Origin: Sphingomonas sp. DG1-23
GTDB lineage: Bacteria; Pseudomonadota; Alphaproteobacteria; Sphingomonadales; Sphingomonadaceae
Direction of reading: 5' to 3'
DNA length: 64,000 nucleotides
Assembly: GCF_030730875.1 (NCBI RefSeq)
Contig: NZ_JAVAMA010000002.1
Coordinates: 248,001 to 312,000, forward strand
Every line of letters begins with the position of its first letter. Positions within the stretch are counted from its first letter, which is position 1. Below, piece by piece: positions 36,606-44,291 of this stretch. The notes beneath the pieces were generated by a model. It made no database searches, was not told the DNA's origin, and saw only the letters and a program-made list of their open reading frames with translations. Both the position numbers and the translations under genes were made by a program.

Positions 36606-37469
36606 ATGAGTGAAACTGGCAACACCGGCGCATCGGCGGGCAAGGTCGGCCGCAATCCGGACTGGACCCGCGACGAAACCATTCTGCTGATGAACTTGTA
36701 CCTCAGCACTCCCAAAGCCGAGAAGGGGCATCCGGATGTGCAGGCACTCTCCCATGTCCTGCGCGCGGCGGGGCGCCGCGATGGGCGCGCGGTGTTGCCA
36801 TCCTTCCGCAATCCGGACGGAATTGCGATGCGCCTGCGCAATTTCGGGAAACATGACCCAGATGCGCCTGCCGGCCAAAATGCCGGGCTTCGTCCCGGTG
36901 GCGCAATCGACCGCCTGGTCTGGGAGGAGTTCTCGCAAAACCGCCAGGGCCTCGCACAAGAGGTGTCGAGAATCCGTCGGGCCATATCGGCAGGCGACTG
37001 GCAAACAGAACGGAGAAGTTCGCGAGGACCAGCCCCCACATTTTCGGCGCGAACGGTTCAGGTATCCGATGGGCCGTGCTGCGTTTATCTCCTCCTTCTC
37101 GATGGTGCCCTTTCGGTCCTGGCGCCGAATGTCGCCCCTCTGGACGACCATGCCGTCTACAAGATTGGCCGGACTTCAGATATCGATCGACGTATCTCTG
37201 AACTTGCCCACGGCCTGCCTCTCGGCGCGGCGATCCACTACATTCCGGTCTGCCTGAAACTCCTGCCGTCGGCCGACGCTGCGCATGTCGAGGAACGGCG
37301 CCTCCTGGATTACTGCGATGGCAATGGCTGGTCGCTGGGCGGGGAGTTCGTCTACGCCCCGTTGGGCGACCTCAGGGCGAGTTTCTCGTCAAACGTTCGC
37401 GCGTCAGCACGCCGCCGACTGGCGTCGCGGCGCCGCCCCGACTATGTTGATGGCGGAGGTTGCTCGTAA
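36606..37469 (+). CDS. GIY-YIG (T5orf172-like) nuclease with N-terminal restriction-type domain
   Basis: A 287-residue protein divergent from sspA. Residues ~15-100 (WTRDETILLMNLYLS, then FRNPDGIAMRLRNF) match the N-terminal domain found on HNH-type, McrA-like restriction proteins. Residues ~155-260 (VYKIGRTSDIDRRISELAHG, then AHVEERRLLDYC and GGEFVY) match the T5orf172/GIY-YIG nuclease family. This is the expected build of a modification-dependent or phosphorothioation-sensing endonuclease. Sensing and cutting are inference. The methyltransferase starts 3 bases after its stop. Confidence 0.7.
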   Translation: MSETGNTGASAGKVGRNPDWTRDETILLMNLYLSTPKAEKGHPDVQALSHVLRAAGRRDGRAVLPSFRNPDGIAMRLRNFGKHDPDAPAGQNAGLRPGGAIDRLVWEEFSQNRQGLAQEVSRIRRAISAGDWQTERRSSRGPAPTFSARTVQVSDGPCCVYLLLLDGALSVLAPNVAPLDDHAVYKIGRTSDIDRRISELAHGLPLGAAIHYIPVCLKLLPSADAAHVEERRLLDYCDGNGWSLGGEFVYAPLGDLRASFSSNVRASARRRLASRRRPDYVDGGGCS

Positions 37470-37471
37470 AC

Positions 37472-38140
37472 ATGCTTTCGACCGAAGTTCTTCACCCCAC
37501 GGGAGGGGCGCCGATCGAAGCAGGCAGTCAGGCGGGCGAGAAGGCCCGGAGCACCTTGCGCTATTATGACAGCTGCGCCGCCGACTATGCCGCGCTTACG
37601 GCAAAGATCGACACATCGGAGCGCGTTGAACAGTTCCTCGCGCTGCTTCCGCCGATGGCACGGATCCTGGACGCGGGTTGCGGTGCGGGACGAGATCTTG
37701 TCCAGTTTCGAGCAAGAGGCATGACGGCGGTGGGCCTGGATCTCTCGCCGGAACTGGCGGAGTTCGCACGACAGCATTCGGGATGCGAAGTGGTCGTCGG
37801 GGATCTGGCAGCTCCACCGGCACTCGGCAGGTTCGATGGTATTTGGGCGATGGCATCGCTGCTTCACATCGACCGTCCCCGCATCGGCGTGGCCTTGGGT
37901 GCGCTGCGCGCAATGCTGCACCCCGGCGGCGTTCTTTTCTCCTCCGTCAAGCGCGGCCGCGGCGAGGTCGTGGATGCGACAGGCCGTTGGTTCACTCTCT
38001 ACGATGAGGACCTGTGGAGCACGCAGCTGGCCGGAGCTGGATTCGACATTCTCGAAATCACAGGCGAGCCGCCCGTCACGGGAACGGCGACCGGGACGGT
38101 CGCGCCCGGTTGGATTTCAAGCATGGCGCGCGCCAAGTGA
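37472..38140 (+). CDS. Class I SAM-dependent methyltransferase
   Basis: A 222-residue Rossmann methyltransferase. SAM-binding motif I is ARILDAGCGAGRDLVQF (residues ~62-78), acidic motif II is GLDLSPE, and FDGIWAMASLLHI is motif IV. The start is ATG 37472, with GGAGG 12 bases upstream. The sequence is of the small-molecule/TRM9-like type without a target-recognition domain, so it is not an obvious DNA methyltransferase. It is translationally linked to the nuclease upstream (2-base gap) and to the membrane protein downstream (GTGA overlap). Confidence 0.8.
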   Translation: MLSTEVLHPTGGAPIEAGSQAGEKARSTLRYYDSCAADYAALTAKIDTSERVEQFLALLPPMARILDAGCGAGRDLVQFRARGMTAVGLDLSPELAEFARQHSGCEVVVGDLAAPPALGRFDGIWAMASLLHIDRPRIGVALGALRAMLHPGGVLFSSVKRGRGEVVDATGRWFTLYDEDLWSTQLAGAGFDILEITGEPPVTGTATGTVAPGWISSMARAK

Positions 38141-39009
38141 GCGCGGTGCGCACCGGGCTCGCTCTGGCATTTCTGCTCACCACCTGCGGGGCCGCGGCGG
38201 CGCTCGCGGCGAACGAAAAAGGGGCGACCCCCGCTGTGTTGCGCCCGGCGGAAGTCGCGCCTTCGCCACGTGCAGTGCCGGTGGAGGCCGTGCTGACGCT
38301 CCGCGAGCCGGTCCGCGTTCAGTCGGGAGGAGGGCTGAACCCGCTATGGACGGCCGCTTTGAGTGGTATGGCAGCACTGCTGGGTGCGGTGGTCGGCTAT
38401 ATCGGCACCACTCGAAACGGGCGTGCCACTATCATCCAGAAGACGAATGAGCTTGAGATCGAGTCGATCGAGAAGCGGCTGTCGGATTTCGTCGGACCGT
38501 TCCTGCACTTGAGTGGCGAGAACAAGATTCTAGCTCAGGAGCTGAAGCGGAACCAGCCTGATGCGGCCAACTTTCGGACGCTGACTGCGTTGCTGACCAA
38601 TGGTTGGCTTGCCGGGCTGGCGCCCGCCGACAAGACCCTGCTGGACGCCGTCGTCGACAACGGCAAAGTACTGCGCAAGCTAATGTCGGAGAAGGGGAGC
38701 AGCGCGGTCTCGATCCAGCTCATGCCCTATTTCAGCAAGGCCAGCGCGCATTTCCGGTTCCTCGAGCTGGCGGCTGCCGGCAGTCTGGAAATGGATCCGG
38801 CGCGGTACAGCGAGTATGTCTATCCGCGGCAGTTGGACGGGGTCATGCTTGCGGAGCAGAAGCGCCTTCTCGATCGGCGGGAAGCGCTGCGGAGCAACCC
38901 GAGCAAGGCCCACCCGCCAATGCCGGATCTGGTCATTTCGGGCGATCTCAAGCTCCTCGCGGAACCCGCCGCAGCCAACAGCGCCGCCGCGTCGGGATCT
39001 TTGACCTAG
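38137..39009 (+). CDS. Membrane-anchored hypothetical protein
   Basis: A 290-residue protein from GTG 38137, overlapping the methyltransferase stop by 4 bases. It has an N-terminal signal or anchor (residues ~6-25, LALAFLLTTCGAAAALAA), a low-complexity Ala/Val/Pro-rich stretch, and a second clear transmembrane helix (LNPLWTAALSGMAALLGAVVG, about residues 67-87). A ~180-residue helical cytoplasmic domain follows. No family is recognised. Membrane-bound effectors in defence operons often have this build; linkage is the only support. Confidence 0.55.
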   Translation: MSAVRTGLALAFLLTTCGAAAALAANEKGATPAVLRPAEVAPSPRAVPVEAVLTLREPVRVQSGGGLNPLWTAALSGMAALLGAVVGYIGTTRNGRATIIQKTNELEIESIEKRLSDFVGPFLHLSGENKILAQELKRNQPDAANFRTLTALLTNGWLAGLAPADKTLLDAVVDNGKVLRKLMSEKGSSAVSIQLMPYFSKASAHFRFLELAAAGSLEMDPARYSEYVYPRQLDGVMLAEQKRLLDRREALRSNPSKAHPPMPDLVISGDLKLLAEPAAANSAAASGSLT

Positions 39010-39797
39010 TCGAATGGCATCGCCAGACTGACTTTCCGGGAGTGGCTCCCTGTTGGAGGCACTCCTTGGTCCAGCCATGGCCGGGCGCCATCAACCCGTA
39101 AAGGGCCCACATTGCTGTGCATGCGGCCGCTTGGCAGCGCCTGCGCGGTGATTGCGGCCATCGGCCGCTTTCTAGCACGGCCACCTCAAAGCTGAAGCGG
39201 TGCTGTGCAGGGCGTGGATAAATGAGGCGGCAGAGCCCGCCTGCGGAGGCCAGTCGCAGGTCGTGATTGCACCGTCCGTTGAGAAGTTGGTGGCATCATA
39301 CGGGCGGCACGCCGTCTCCCTCGTGCTTTGGCAGGTCGCTTTACGAATGTCCGCAAATCGTATCTCGACGTCTGAAAACCGCCAGTCGGCTTGCGGCCCG
39401 TCAGGCGACATGAGGAGCGACGTGCATGCGTTCTTTATGCCTGCGTGACTCGAAGCAAGCGGCGCTGAAGTGCCCCTTTTGGCACTTGAGTGCCCTAGGC
39501 CTCGCGCGGCCTTTCAAACCGACTCATATTGCGAAGGAGAACATCGCTGAGTCGTAACTAACTGGTCGAAACCTTCGATGAGCGCATCAGCACGGTGCTC
39601 AGCAAAGGGAGGCAAGGGTAGTGCGATAACGATTAGCTCGCGGGCTGGATGATCAGCGCCGCAAACGACAATTTCGACGCGAAAGGTAACAGATGGAAAC
39701 CCCGATCCGGATTTGAACAAAAAATGCCGCAACCCTAGTGGGTTACGACATCGCATGTTCACCGCCAATTAGCCTATTTGGCACCTTCAGACCTCAA
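39010..39797. other. Gene-poor right end of the island
   Basis: There is no convincing gene. Two short frames look partly protein-like: 39200-39448 (+), containing EKLVASYGRHAVSLVLWQVA, and 39514-39768 (-), containing FRVEIVVCGADHPARELIVI. Neither has a good ribosome site or a recognised family. A small palindromic stretch (GGGAG-TGG-CTCCC) sits at 39039-39051. The region probably holds remnants left by insertion and loss. Confidence 0.5.
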
Positions 39798-39815
39798 CCG
39801 ATTGAAAACAATCGG
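39798..39815 (-). terminator. Hairpin 21 bases downstream of tRNA-Asn
   Basis: On the - strand CCGATTG and CAATCGG form a perfect 7-bp stem around TTTT, followed by TTGAGG. It is placed as expected for the end of the tRNA transcript, though the T-run is weak. Confidence 0.4.
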
Positions 39816-39836
39816 ATTTCTGGGGCTGAAGGCGGC

Positions 39837-39911
39837 TGGCTCCCCGGGCCTGATTCGAACAGGCGACCATTCGATTAACAGTCGAACGCTCTACCGCTGA
39901 GCTACCGGGGA
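39837..39911 (-). tRNA. tRNA-Asn (GTT)
   Basis: A complete 75-base cloverleaf on the - strand. The acceptor stem is TCCCCGG/CCGGGGA, the D-arm GCTCAGCGGTAGAGC, the anticodon loop CTGTTAA with GTT, and the T-arm contains GTTCGAATC. The 3' CCA is encoded (39837-39839), preceded by discriminator G. It borders the accessory island at its 3' side. Confidence 0.97.
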
Positions 39912-40015
39912 AAACCGTCTTCTTAGCGGCCTGAGCCGCTGCGGAGGCGCGCCTATAGCAGCGGGTTTTCGGAGATGGCAATAGCGGTTCGCGCCTCTTT
40001 TTTGCCGCGGCCGCC

Positions 40016-40783
40016 TCAGGCGATGAATTGTTCCATCGTGATGCGGTCATCGAGAGCATGCTCGGGATCGAACAGCAGGGTGAGGTCGCGCATATGGTCG
40101 ATCTCGATCTGGACGTGCGACACTTCGCGGATCTCGCGCTGGTCGGCGACGGCGCTGACCGGGCGCTTGTCGGCCTCGAGGACGCGGATGCCGATGCGGG
40201 TCTTTTCGGGGAGAATCGCGCCGCGCCAGCGCCTCGGGCGGAAGGGACTGATCGGGGTGAGCGCGAGCAGCGCCGAGCCAAGCGGCAGAATCGGGCCGTT
40301 GGCGGAGAGATTGTACGCCGTCGAGCCCGCCGGGGTCGCCACCAGCATGCCGTCGGCGACCAGTTCCTCGAGCACGACGCGGTCGTTGACGGTGACTTCG
40401 AGCTTGGCGGTCTGGCGGGTCTCGCGGAGCAAGGAGACTTCGTTGATCGCCGGCAGCACGCATTGCTCGCCGCTGATCGTCACTGCGGTCATGCTGAGCG
40501 GCGAGACGCGGAACGGCTTGGCGCGGGCGAGCCGCTCTTCGAGCCGCTCGAGCCGCCAGTCGTTCATCAGGAAGCCGATCGTGCCGAGGTTCATCCCGAA
40601 GACGGGGACGATGCGGCGGCGCTCGAGCATCGCATGGAGCGTCTGGAGCATGAAGCCGTCGCCGCCCAGCGCGACGACTTCCTCGGCCTGTTCGAGGGGG
40701 ACCCAGTCATAGGCACTGCGCAACTCCTCGACCGCGGCCTGCGCGGGCGGAGTCGGCGACGCGACGAGCGCGCGGAGCGTCAT
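40016..40783 (-). CDS. nadK: NAD kinase
   Basis: A 255-residue enzyme that phosphorylates NAD to NADP. Signature motifs are VALGGDGFML (residues ~37-46), FGMNLGTIGFLMN and the nucleotide-binding ATPAGSTAYNLSANGPILP. It starts at ATG 40783, overlapping the moaA stop (ATGA). The longer open frame upstream runs through moaA in another frame. Confidence 0.95.
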   Translation of the reverse strand: MTLRALVASPTPPAQAAVEELRSAYDWVPLEQAEEVVALGGDGFMLQTLHAMLERRRIVPVFGMNLGTIGFLMNDWRLERLEERLARAKPFRVSPLSMTAVTISGEQCVLPAINEVSLLRETRQTAKLEVTVNDRVVLEELVADGMLVATPAGSTAYNLSANGPILPLGSALLALTPISPFRPRRWRGAILPEKTRIGIRVLEADKRPVSAVADQREIREVSHVQIEIDHMRDLTLLFDPEHALDDRITMEQFIA

Positions 40784-41793
40784 CCGCCGGTGACGCTCAT
40801 GTGGCGCGAGACCGCGGGCGCAGTGCCGGCGGCGATGCGGAAATCGTGCGCGGCGGGCTTGAGATCGAGCGCCTCGCTGATCCGCGCGTCGACCTCGGCG
40901 AGCCCGCCGGAGCGGATCGCTTCGCGCAGATCGACCGAATCCTCGTGGCCGAGGCACATATGGAGCTTGCCGTCGGTCGACAGGCGGACGCGGTTGCAGG
41001 TCGCGCAGAAATTGCCGGTGAGCGGCGAGATCAGGCCGAGCCGCGTACCGGTGCCGGCCAGCCGCCAATAGCGCGCAGGGCCGCCGCTCTGGTGATCGTC
41101 GGACACGAGATCGAAGCGGTCGCGCAGATCGGCGAGCACCCGCGGCAGCGGCAGGAAGCGGTCGGCGCGATCCTCGTCGATCCGGCCGAGCGGCATCGTC
41201 TCGATCAGGGTGAGGTCATGGCCCTCGTCCGCCGCCCAGGCGAGCATCGGGGCGATTTCGTGCTCGTTGAGCCCCTTGAGCGCGACCATGTTGATCTTGA
41301 TCTTGAGGCCGGTCGCCTTGGCGGCGGCAATCCCCTCCAGCACCCGCGTCAGGTCGCCGTGGCGGGTGATGTAGCGGAAATTGGCCGGATCGCGGCTGTC
41401 GAGGCTGACATTGATCCGGCGCATCCCCGCGGCGAACAATTCCTCGGCATGCGCGGCGAGGCGCGTGGCGTTGGTGGTCAGGGTGAGCTCGTCGAGCCCG
41501 GCGCCGATCTGCCGGCCGAGCCGCCAGGCGAGCTCGATCATGTCGCGGCGGACCAGAGGCTCGCCGCCGGTGAGGCGGATTTTCCGCACGCCGCGCGCGA
41601 CGAAGCGCTCTGCGATCAGCGCGATCTCTTCTAGGCTCAGCAATGCGCTGCGCGGGAGGAAGGTCATCGTCTCGGCCATGCAGTAGCGGCAGCGCAAGTC
41701 GCAGCGATCGGTGACCGAGATGCGCAGATAGCGGATCGCGCGGCCGTGGCGGTCCACCAGTTTGTCGGCGTCAGGGGCGGGGGCGCTGGCCAT
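40780..41793 (-). CDS. moaA: GTP 3',8-cyclase (molybdopterin synthesis)
   Basis: A 337-residue radical-SAM enzyme for the first step of molybdenum cofactor synthesis. The N-terminal cluster motif is CDLRCRYC (Cx3Cx2C, residues ~32-39) and the second cluster uses CATCNRVRLSTDGKLHMC near residue 262. It supplies the cofactor used by NasA at the start of the window, though the genes are ~32 kb apart. The last residues differ from the usual GG end (VTGG here, which is in fact the conserved C-terminal diglycine). Confidence 0.95.
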   Translation of the reverse strand: MASAPAPDADKLVDRHGRAIRYLRISVTDRCDLRCRYCMAETMTFLPRSALLSLEEIALIAERFVARGVRKIRLTGGEPLVRRDMIELAWRLGRQIGAGLDELTLTTNATRLAAHAEELFAAGMRRINVSLDSRDPANFRYITRHGDLTRVLEGIAAAKATGLKIKINMVALKGLNEHEIAPMLAWAADEGHDLTLIETMPLGRIDEDRADRFLPLPRVLADLRDRFDLVSDDHQSGGPARYWRLAGTGTRLGLISPLTGNFCATCNRVRLSTDGKLHMCLGHEDSVDLREAIRSGGLAEVDARISEALDLKPAAHDFRIAAGTAPAVSRHMSVTGG

Positions 41794-41873
41794 GATGCCG
41801 GGGTAAGGCCTTGCGCGCGGCCAAACAACCCTCCGGATGGCGGTGGTCGATGCTTCCCGCTATCGAGGGGGCA

Positions 41874-43856
41874 ATGGATGATAATTTCACGATCGCCGAC
41901 CCCGCCGCCGCAACCGATATTCCGGTGTTCGTGCTGTCCTTCCGCCAGCGCGACGAAGTGGCTGCGGCGGCTGCCGGCGGCGGCTGGCGGGTGGTCGCGG
42001 CGCGGCGTCCCGACGGGCTCGAACAGCGCTTCCTCGCCAGCGGCGCCAGCGTCGCGGTGATCGACGCGCGCGGGGCGATGAGCGAGGGGCTCGACGCCAC
42101 CAGGGCGCTGGGCAGGGCAGTCGAGGCGCATGGCGGGGCGATATTGATCCTCGTCTCGCAGAGCGACACGGTGCACATGCGGCATTTCTACGATGCCGGC
42201 GCGACGCATTTCCTCGGCAGCCCGATGTCGTCGGCGGCGATGGCGCATGCGATTCGCTTCGCACACCGCCATGTCGAGCGGCTGGCGCAGTCGCGGGGGC
42301 AGAGCAGCGGGGCGCCTGAACCGCTCGGCTGGCGGTTCGACCGCGAAATGGGCTCGCTTCAGCTCACGCCCGGCCTCGCCAATCTGCTCGGGCTGAGCGA
42401 GGCGCCGGGGTTGCTCTCGGTGATGCGGCGGCTCGATCCCGAGGATAGGACCCTCGTCCGGACCGCGCTTCGCCGGCTGGGTGGCGATCATGGCTCGACG
42501 GCGTTCGCGCACGATCTCGCCGGCGTCGGACGCGTCGTCCAGCATCTCCAATATGATCCGCAGGGCGGCTCGCTCCACGCGCTGGTCGAGGCACTCGGCG
42601 TGGCGCCCGACGCCAGCGTGGCGGTGCGCGACGCCTTGACCGGCGCGCGCGACGCCACCAGCGCGCGGCGCTGGATCGACCGCCAGCTCGCCGAGGGCCA
42701 GACGATCGGTGCGATATTGATCGGGCTGAGCCGCTTCGAGACAGTGAACACGGCCTATGGTCGCGAAGCCGGCGACGCGCTGCTCCGCGGCGTCTCGCGG
42801 CGCGCGGCCGAAGTGGCGCGCGAATTGTTGGGGCGCGAGGCGGTCGTCGCGCGGATCGGCGGCTCCGAGTTTCTCGTCGCGAGCCCGGGCGCCGGCGCCG
42901 CGCAGCTCGCCGCAACCGAGGCCCGGCTCGAGGAGGCGATCAGCCGACCCTTCGTCGCGGGCGGCGAGATCGCGCATCTCGGCGCCAGAATGGCGAGCGC
43001 GGCCAGCGTGGCGGGCGATTCGGCGGCGAGCCTGTTGCGGCGCGCGAGCGAGGCTTTGCTCGGCGATGCTGTCCCGGCCGAGCCCAATGCGCCGCCGATG
43101 GAAGAACTCGCCAACGATCTGCACCGCGCGCTCGAACGCAGCGAGATCGGGGTGCGTTTCCAGCCACAGGTGGCAATCGCTTCAGGACAAATCGTCGGAG
43201 TCGAGGCGCTGGCGCGCTGGCAGCATCCCCAATTGGGCGAGATCGGCGCCGAAACCTTGTTCCTCGCCGCGCAGCGCGCCGGGCTCGAGGCGCAGCTCAG
43301 CGACCATGTCCAGCGCCGCGCGCTCACTGCCGCCGCGCAATGGCCGTCGAAGCTCGCCCGGCTGCGGCTGTCGATCAACGTGACCGCGAGCGACGTGGCG
43401 CGCGCCGGCTTTGCCGACAGCCTGCTCGGGCGCGTCGACGCCAGCGGCTTCCCCCGCTCGCGGCTGACGGTGGAGATCACCGAGAGCGGGATCATGGCCG
43501 ATCTGACCGAAGCGGCGCGACTGCTGTCGCAGCTCCGCGCCGCAGGATGCCGGGTGGCGATCGACGATTTCGGCACCGGCTATTCGAGCCTTGCCTATCT
43601 GAAGGCGCTGCCGCTCGACTATCTCAAGATCGACAAGCGCCTGAGCCACGACATCACCGGCGCGCATCGCGACCGGGTAGTGGTGCGCGGGGTGATCGAC
43701 ATGGCGCGCTCGCTCGGGCTCGCGGTGGTCGCCGAGGGAGTCGAGACCGAGGCGCAGCTGGACTTGCTGGCCAAGGAAGGCTGCCAATATTTCCAGGGTT
43801 ATCTCTGCGCCGAACCGCTCGACGTGCCCGCGCTCGCCAATCTGGTGCAGGGATGA
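41874..43856 (+). CDS. EAL c-di-GMP phosphodiesterase with degenerate GGDEF and receiver-like N-terminus
   Basis: A 660-residue protein. Residues ~15-130 resemble a receiver fold without a clear phosphoacceptor. A diguanylate-cyclase-like domain has IGGSEF (about 330) in place of GGDEF, so it should not make c-di-GMP. The EAL domain is intact: VEALARW (about 443), the NVTASD and ITES motifs, DDFGTGYSSLAYLK and EGVETEAQ. It is therefore probably an active phosphodiesterase. The start is ATG 41874. It overlaps the next gene by 4 bases. Confidence 0.9.
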   Translation: MDDNFTIADPAAATDIPVFVLSFRQRDEVAAAAAGGGWRVVAARRPDGLEQRFLASGASVAVIDARGAMSEGLDATRALGRAVEAHGGAILILVSQSDTVHMRHFYDAGATHFLGSPMSSAAMAHAIRFAHRHVERLAQSRGQSSGAPEPLGWRFDREMGSLQLTPGLANLLGLSEAPGLLSVMRRLDPEDRTLVRTALRRLGGDHGSTAFAHDLAGVGRVVQHLQYDPQGGSLHALVEALGVAPDASVAVRDALTGARDATSARRWIDRQLAEGQTIGAILIGLSRFETVNTAYGREAGDALLRGVSRRAAEVARELLGREAVVARIGGSEFLVASPGAGAAQLAATEARLEEAISRPFVAGGEIAHLGARMASAASVAGDSAASLLRRASEALLGDAVPAEPNAPPMEELANDLHRALERSEIGVRFQPQVAIASGQIVGVEALARWQHPQLGEIGAETLFLAAQRAGLEAQLSDHVQRRALTAAAQWPSKLARLRLSINVTASDVARAGFADSLLGRVDASGFPRSRLTVEITESGIMADLTEAARLLSQLRAAGCRVAIDDFGTGYSSLAYLKALPLDYLKIDKRLSHDITGAHRDRVVVRGVIDMARSLGLAVVAEGVETEAQLDLLAKEGCQYFQGYLCAEPLDVPALANLVQG

Positions 43857-44254
43857 GCGATCCGCAGGATCTGACGGGCGTCTGGTACGGGCATTATTCG
43901 GCCTATGCCGGGCATGAGGACAACGGCTTCATCGCGCTGCTCGAGGAGCGCCACGGCGCGGTGACGGGAACGATCACCGAGCCGGACGAGGCGAGCGGAA
44001 GCATCCGCAAGGCGCGGGTCATGGGCCAGCGCGACGGCGCGAGCCTGCGCTTCACCAAGCAATATGACGGCAGTGGCGGCTGGACCCACGCCGTGCGCTA
44101 CGCCGGTACCGTGGACGCGGACGGCACCCTCGTCATGGGCAGCTGGGTGGTCGAGGGATTGACCGGCGCGTTCGACATGACCCGCGAGAAATTCGACGCC
44201 GAGGCGCTGGAGGACGAGGAAGAAGTCGAGATCGTGCTCGGCGGCCAAGGGTGA
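43853..44254 (+). CDS. Hypothetical protein coupled to the EAL gene
   Basis: A 133-residue cytoplasmic protein. The opening TGVWYGHYSAYAGHEDNGF and the regular polar beta-strands that follow suggest a small beta-barrel, lipocalin-like fold. The C-terminus is acidic (EALEDEEEVEI). ATG 43853 overlaps the EAL stop (ATGA), implying a linked role. No family function is known to me. Confidence 0.8.
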   Translation: MSDPQDLTGVWYGHYSAYAGHEDNGFIALLEERHGAVTGTITEPDEASGSIRKARVMGQRDGASLRFTKQYDGSGGWTHAVRYAGTVDADGTLVMGSWVVEGLTGAFDMTREKFDAEALEDEEEVEIVLGGQG

Positions 44255-44258
44255 GCTC

Positions 44259-44290
44259 AATTCCTCCCCCAGCAAGCTGGGGGAGGAATT
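44259..44290. terminator. Bidirectional terminator between convergent genes
   Basis: AATTCCTCCCCCAGC (44259-44273) and its exact complement (44276-44290) flank AA, giving a 15-bp perfect stem with T-runs on both sides. It separates the + strand gene from mfd. The stem sequence is related to the CTCCCC repeats elsewhere in the window. Confidence 0.8.
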
Positions 44291-44291
44291 T

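Larger units (their letters stand above)
18936..39836. mobile_element. Accessory (defence) island between a glycosylase gene and tRNA-Asn
   Basis: About 20.9 kb that interrupts otherwise housekeeping gene order. It opens with an AT-richer stretch and a truncated AbiEi-like frame, then a large serine recombinase. It contains restriction/defence-type genes and ends in a gene-poor 800 bases next to the 3' end of tRNA-Asn. An 11-base direct repeat AGTGGCTCCCT is at 18940-18950 and 39041-39051. Exact ends are not established; composition, gene content and the recombinase support transfer. Confidence 0.6.

Noticed and set aside
39200..39448. 82-codon + strand frame right of the membrane protein
   Set aside because: No ribosome site and no recognisable family, so listed only as a possible remnant.
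39837..39845. tRNA-Asn 3' end as integration core shared with 18943
   Set aside because: The shared run TGGCTCCC is 8 bases, too short to distinguish from chance.
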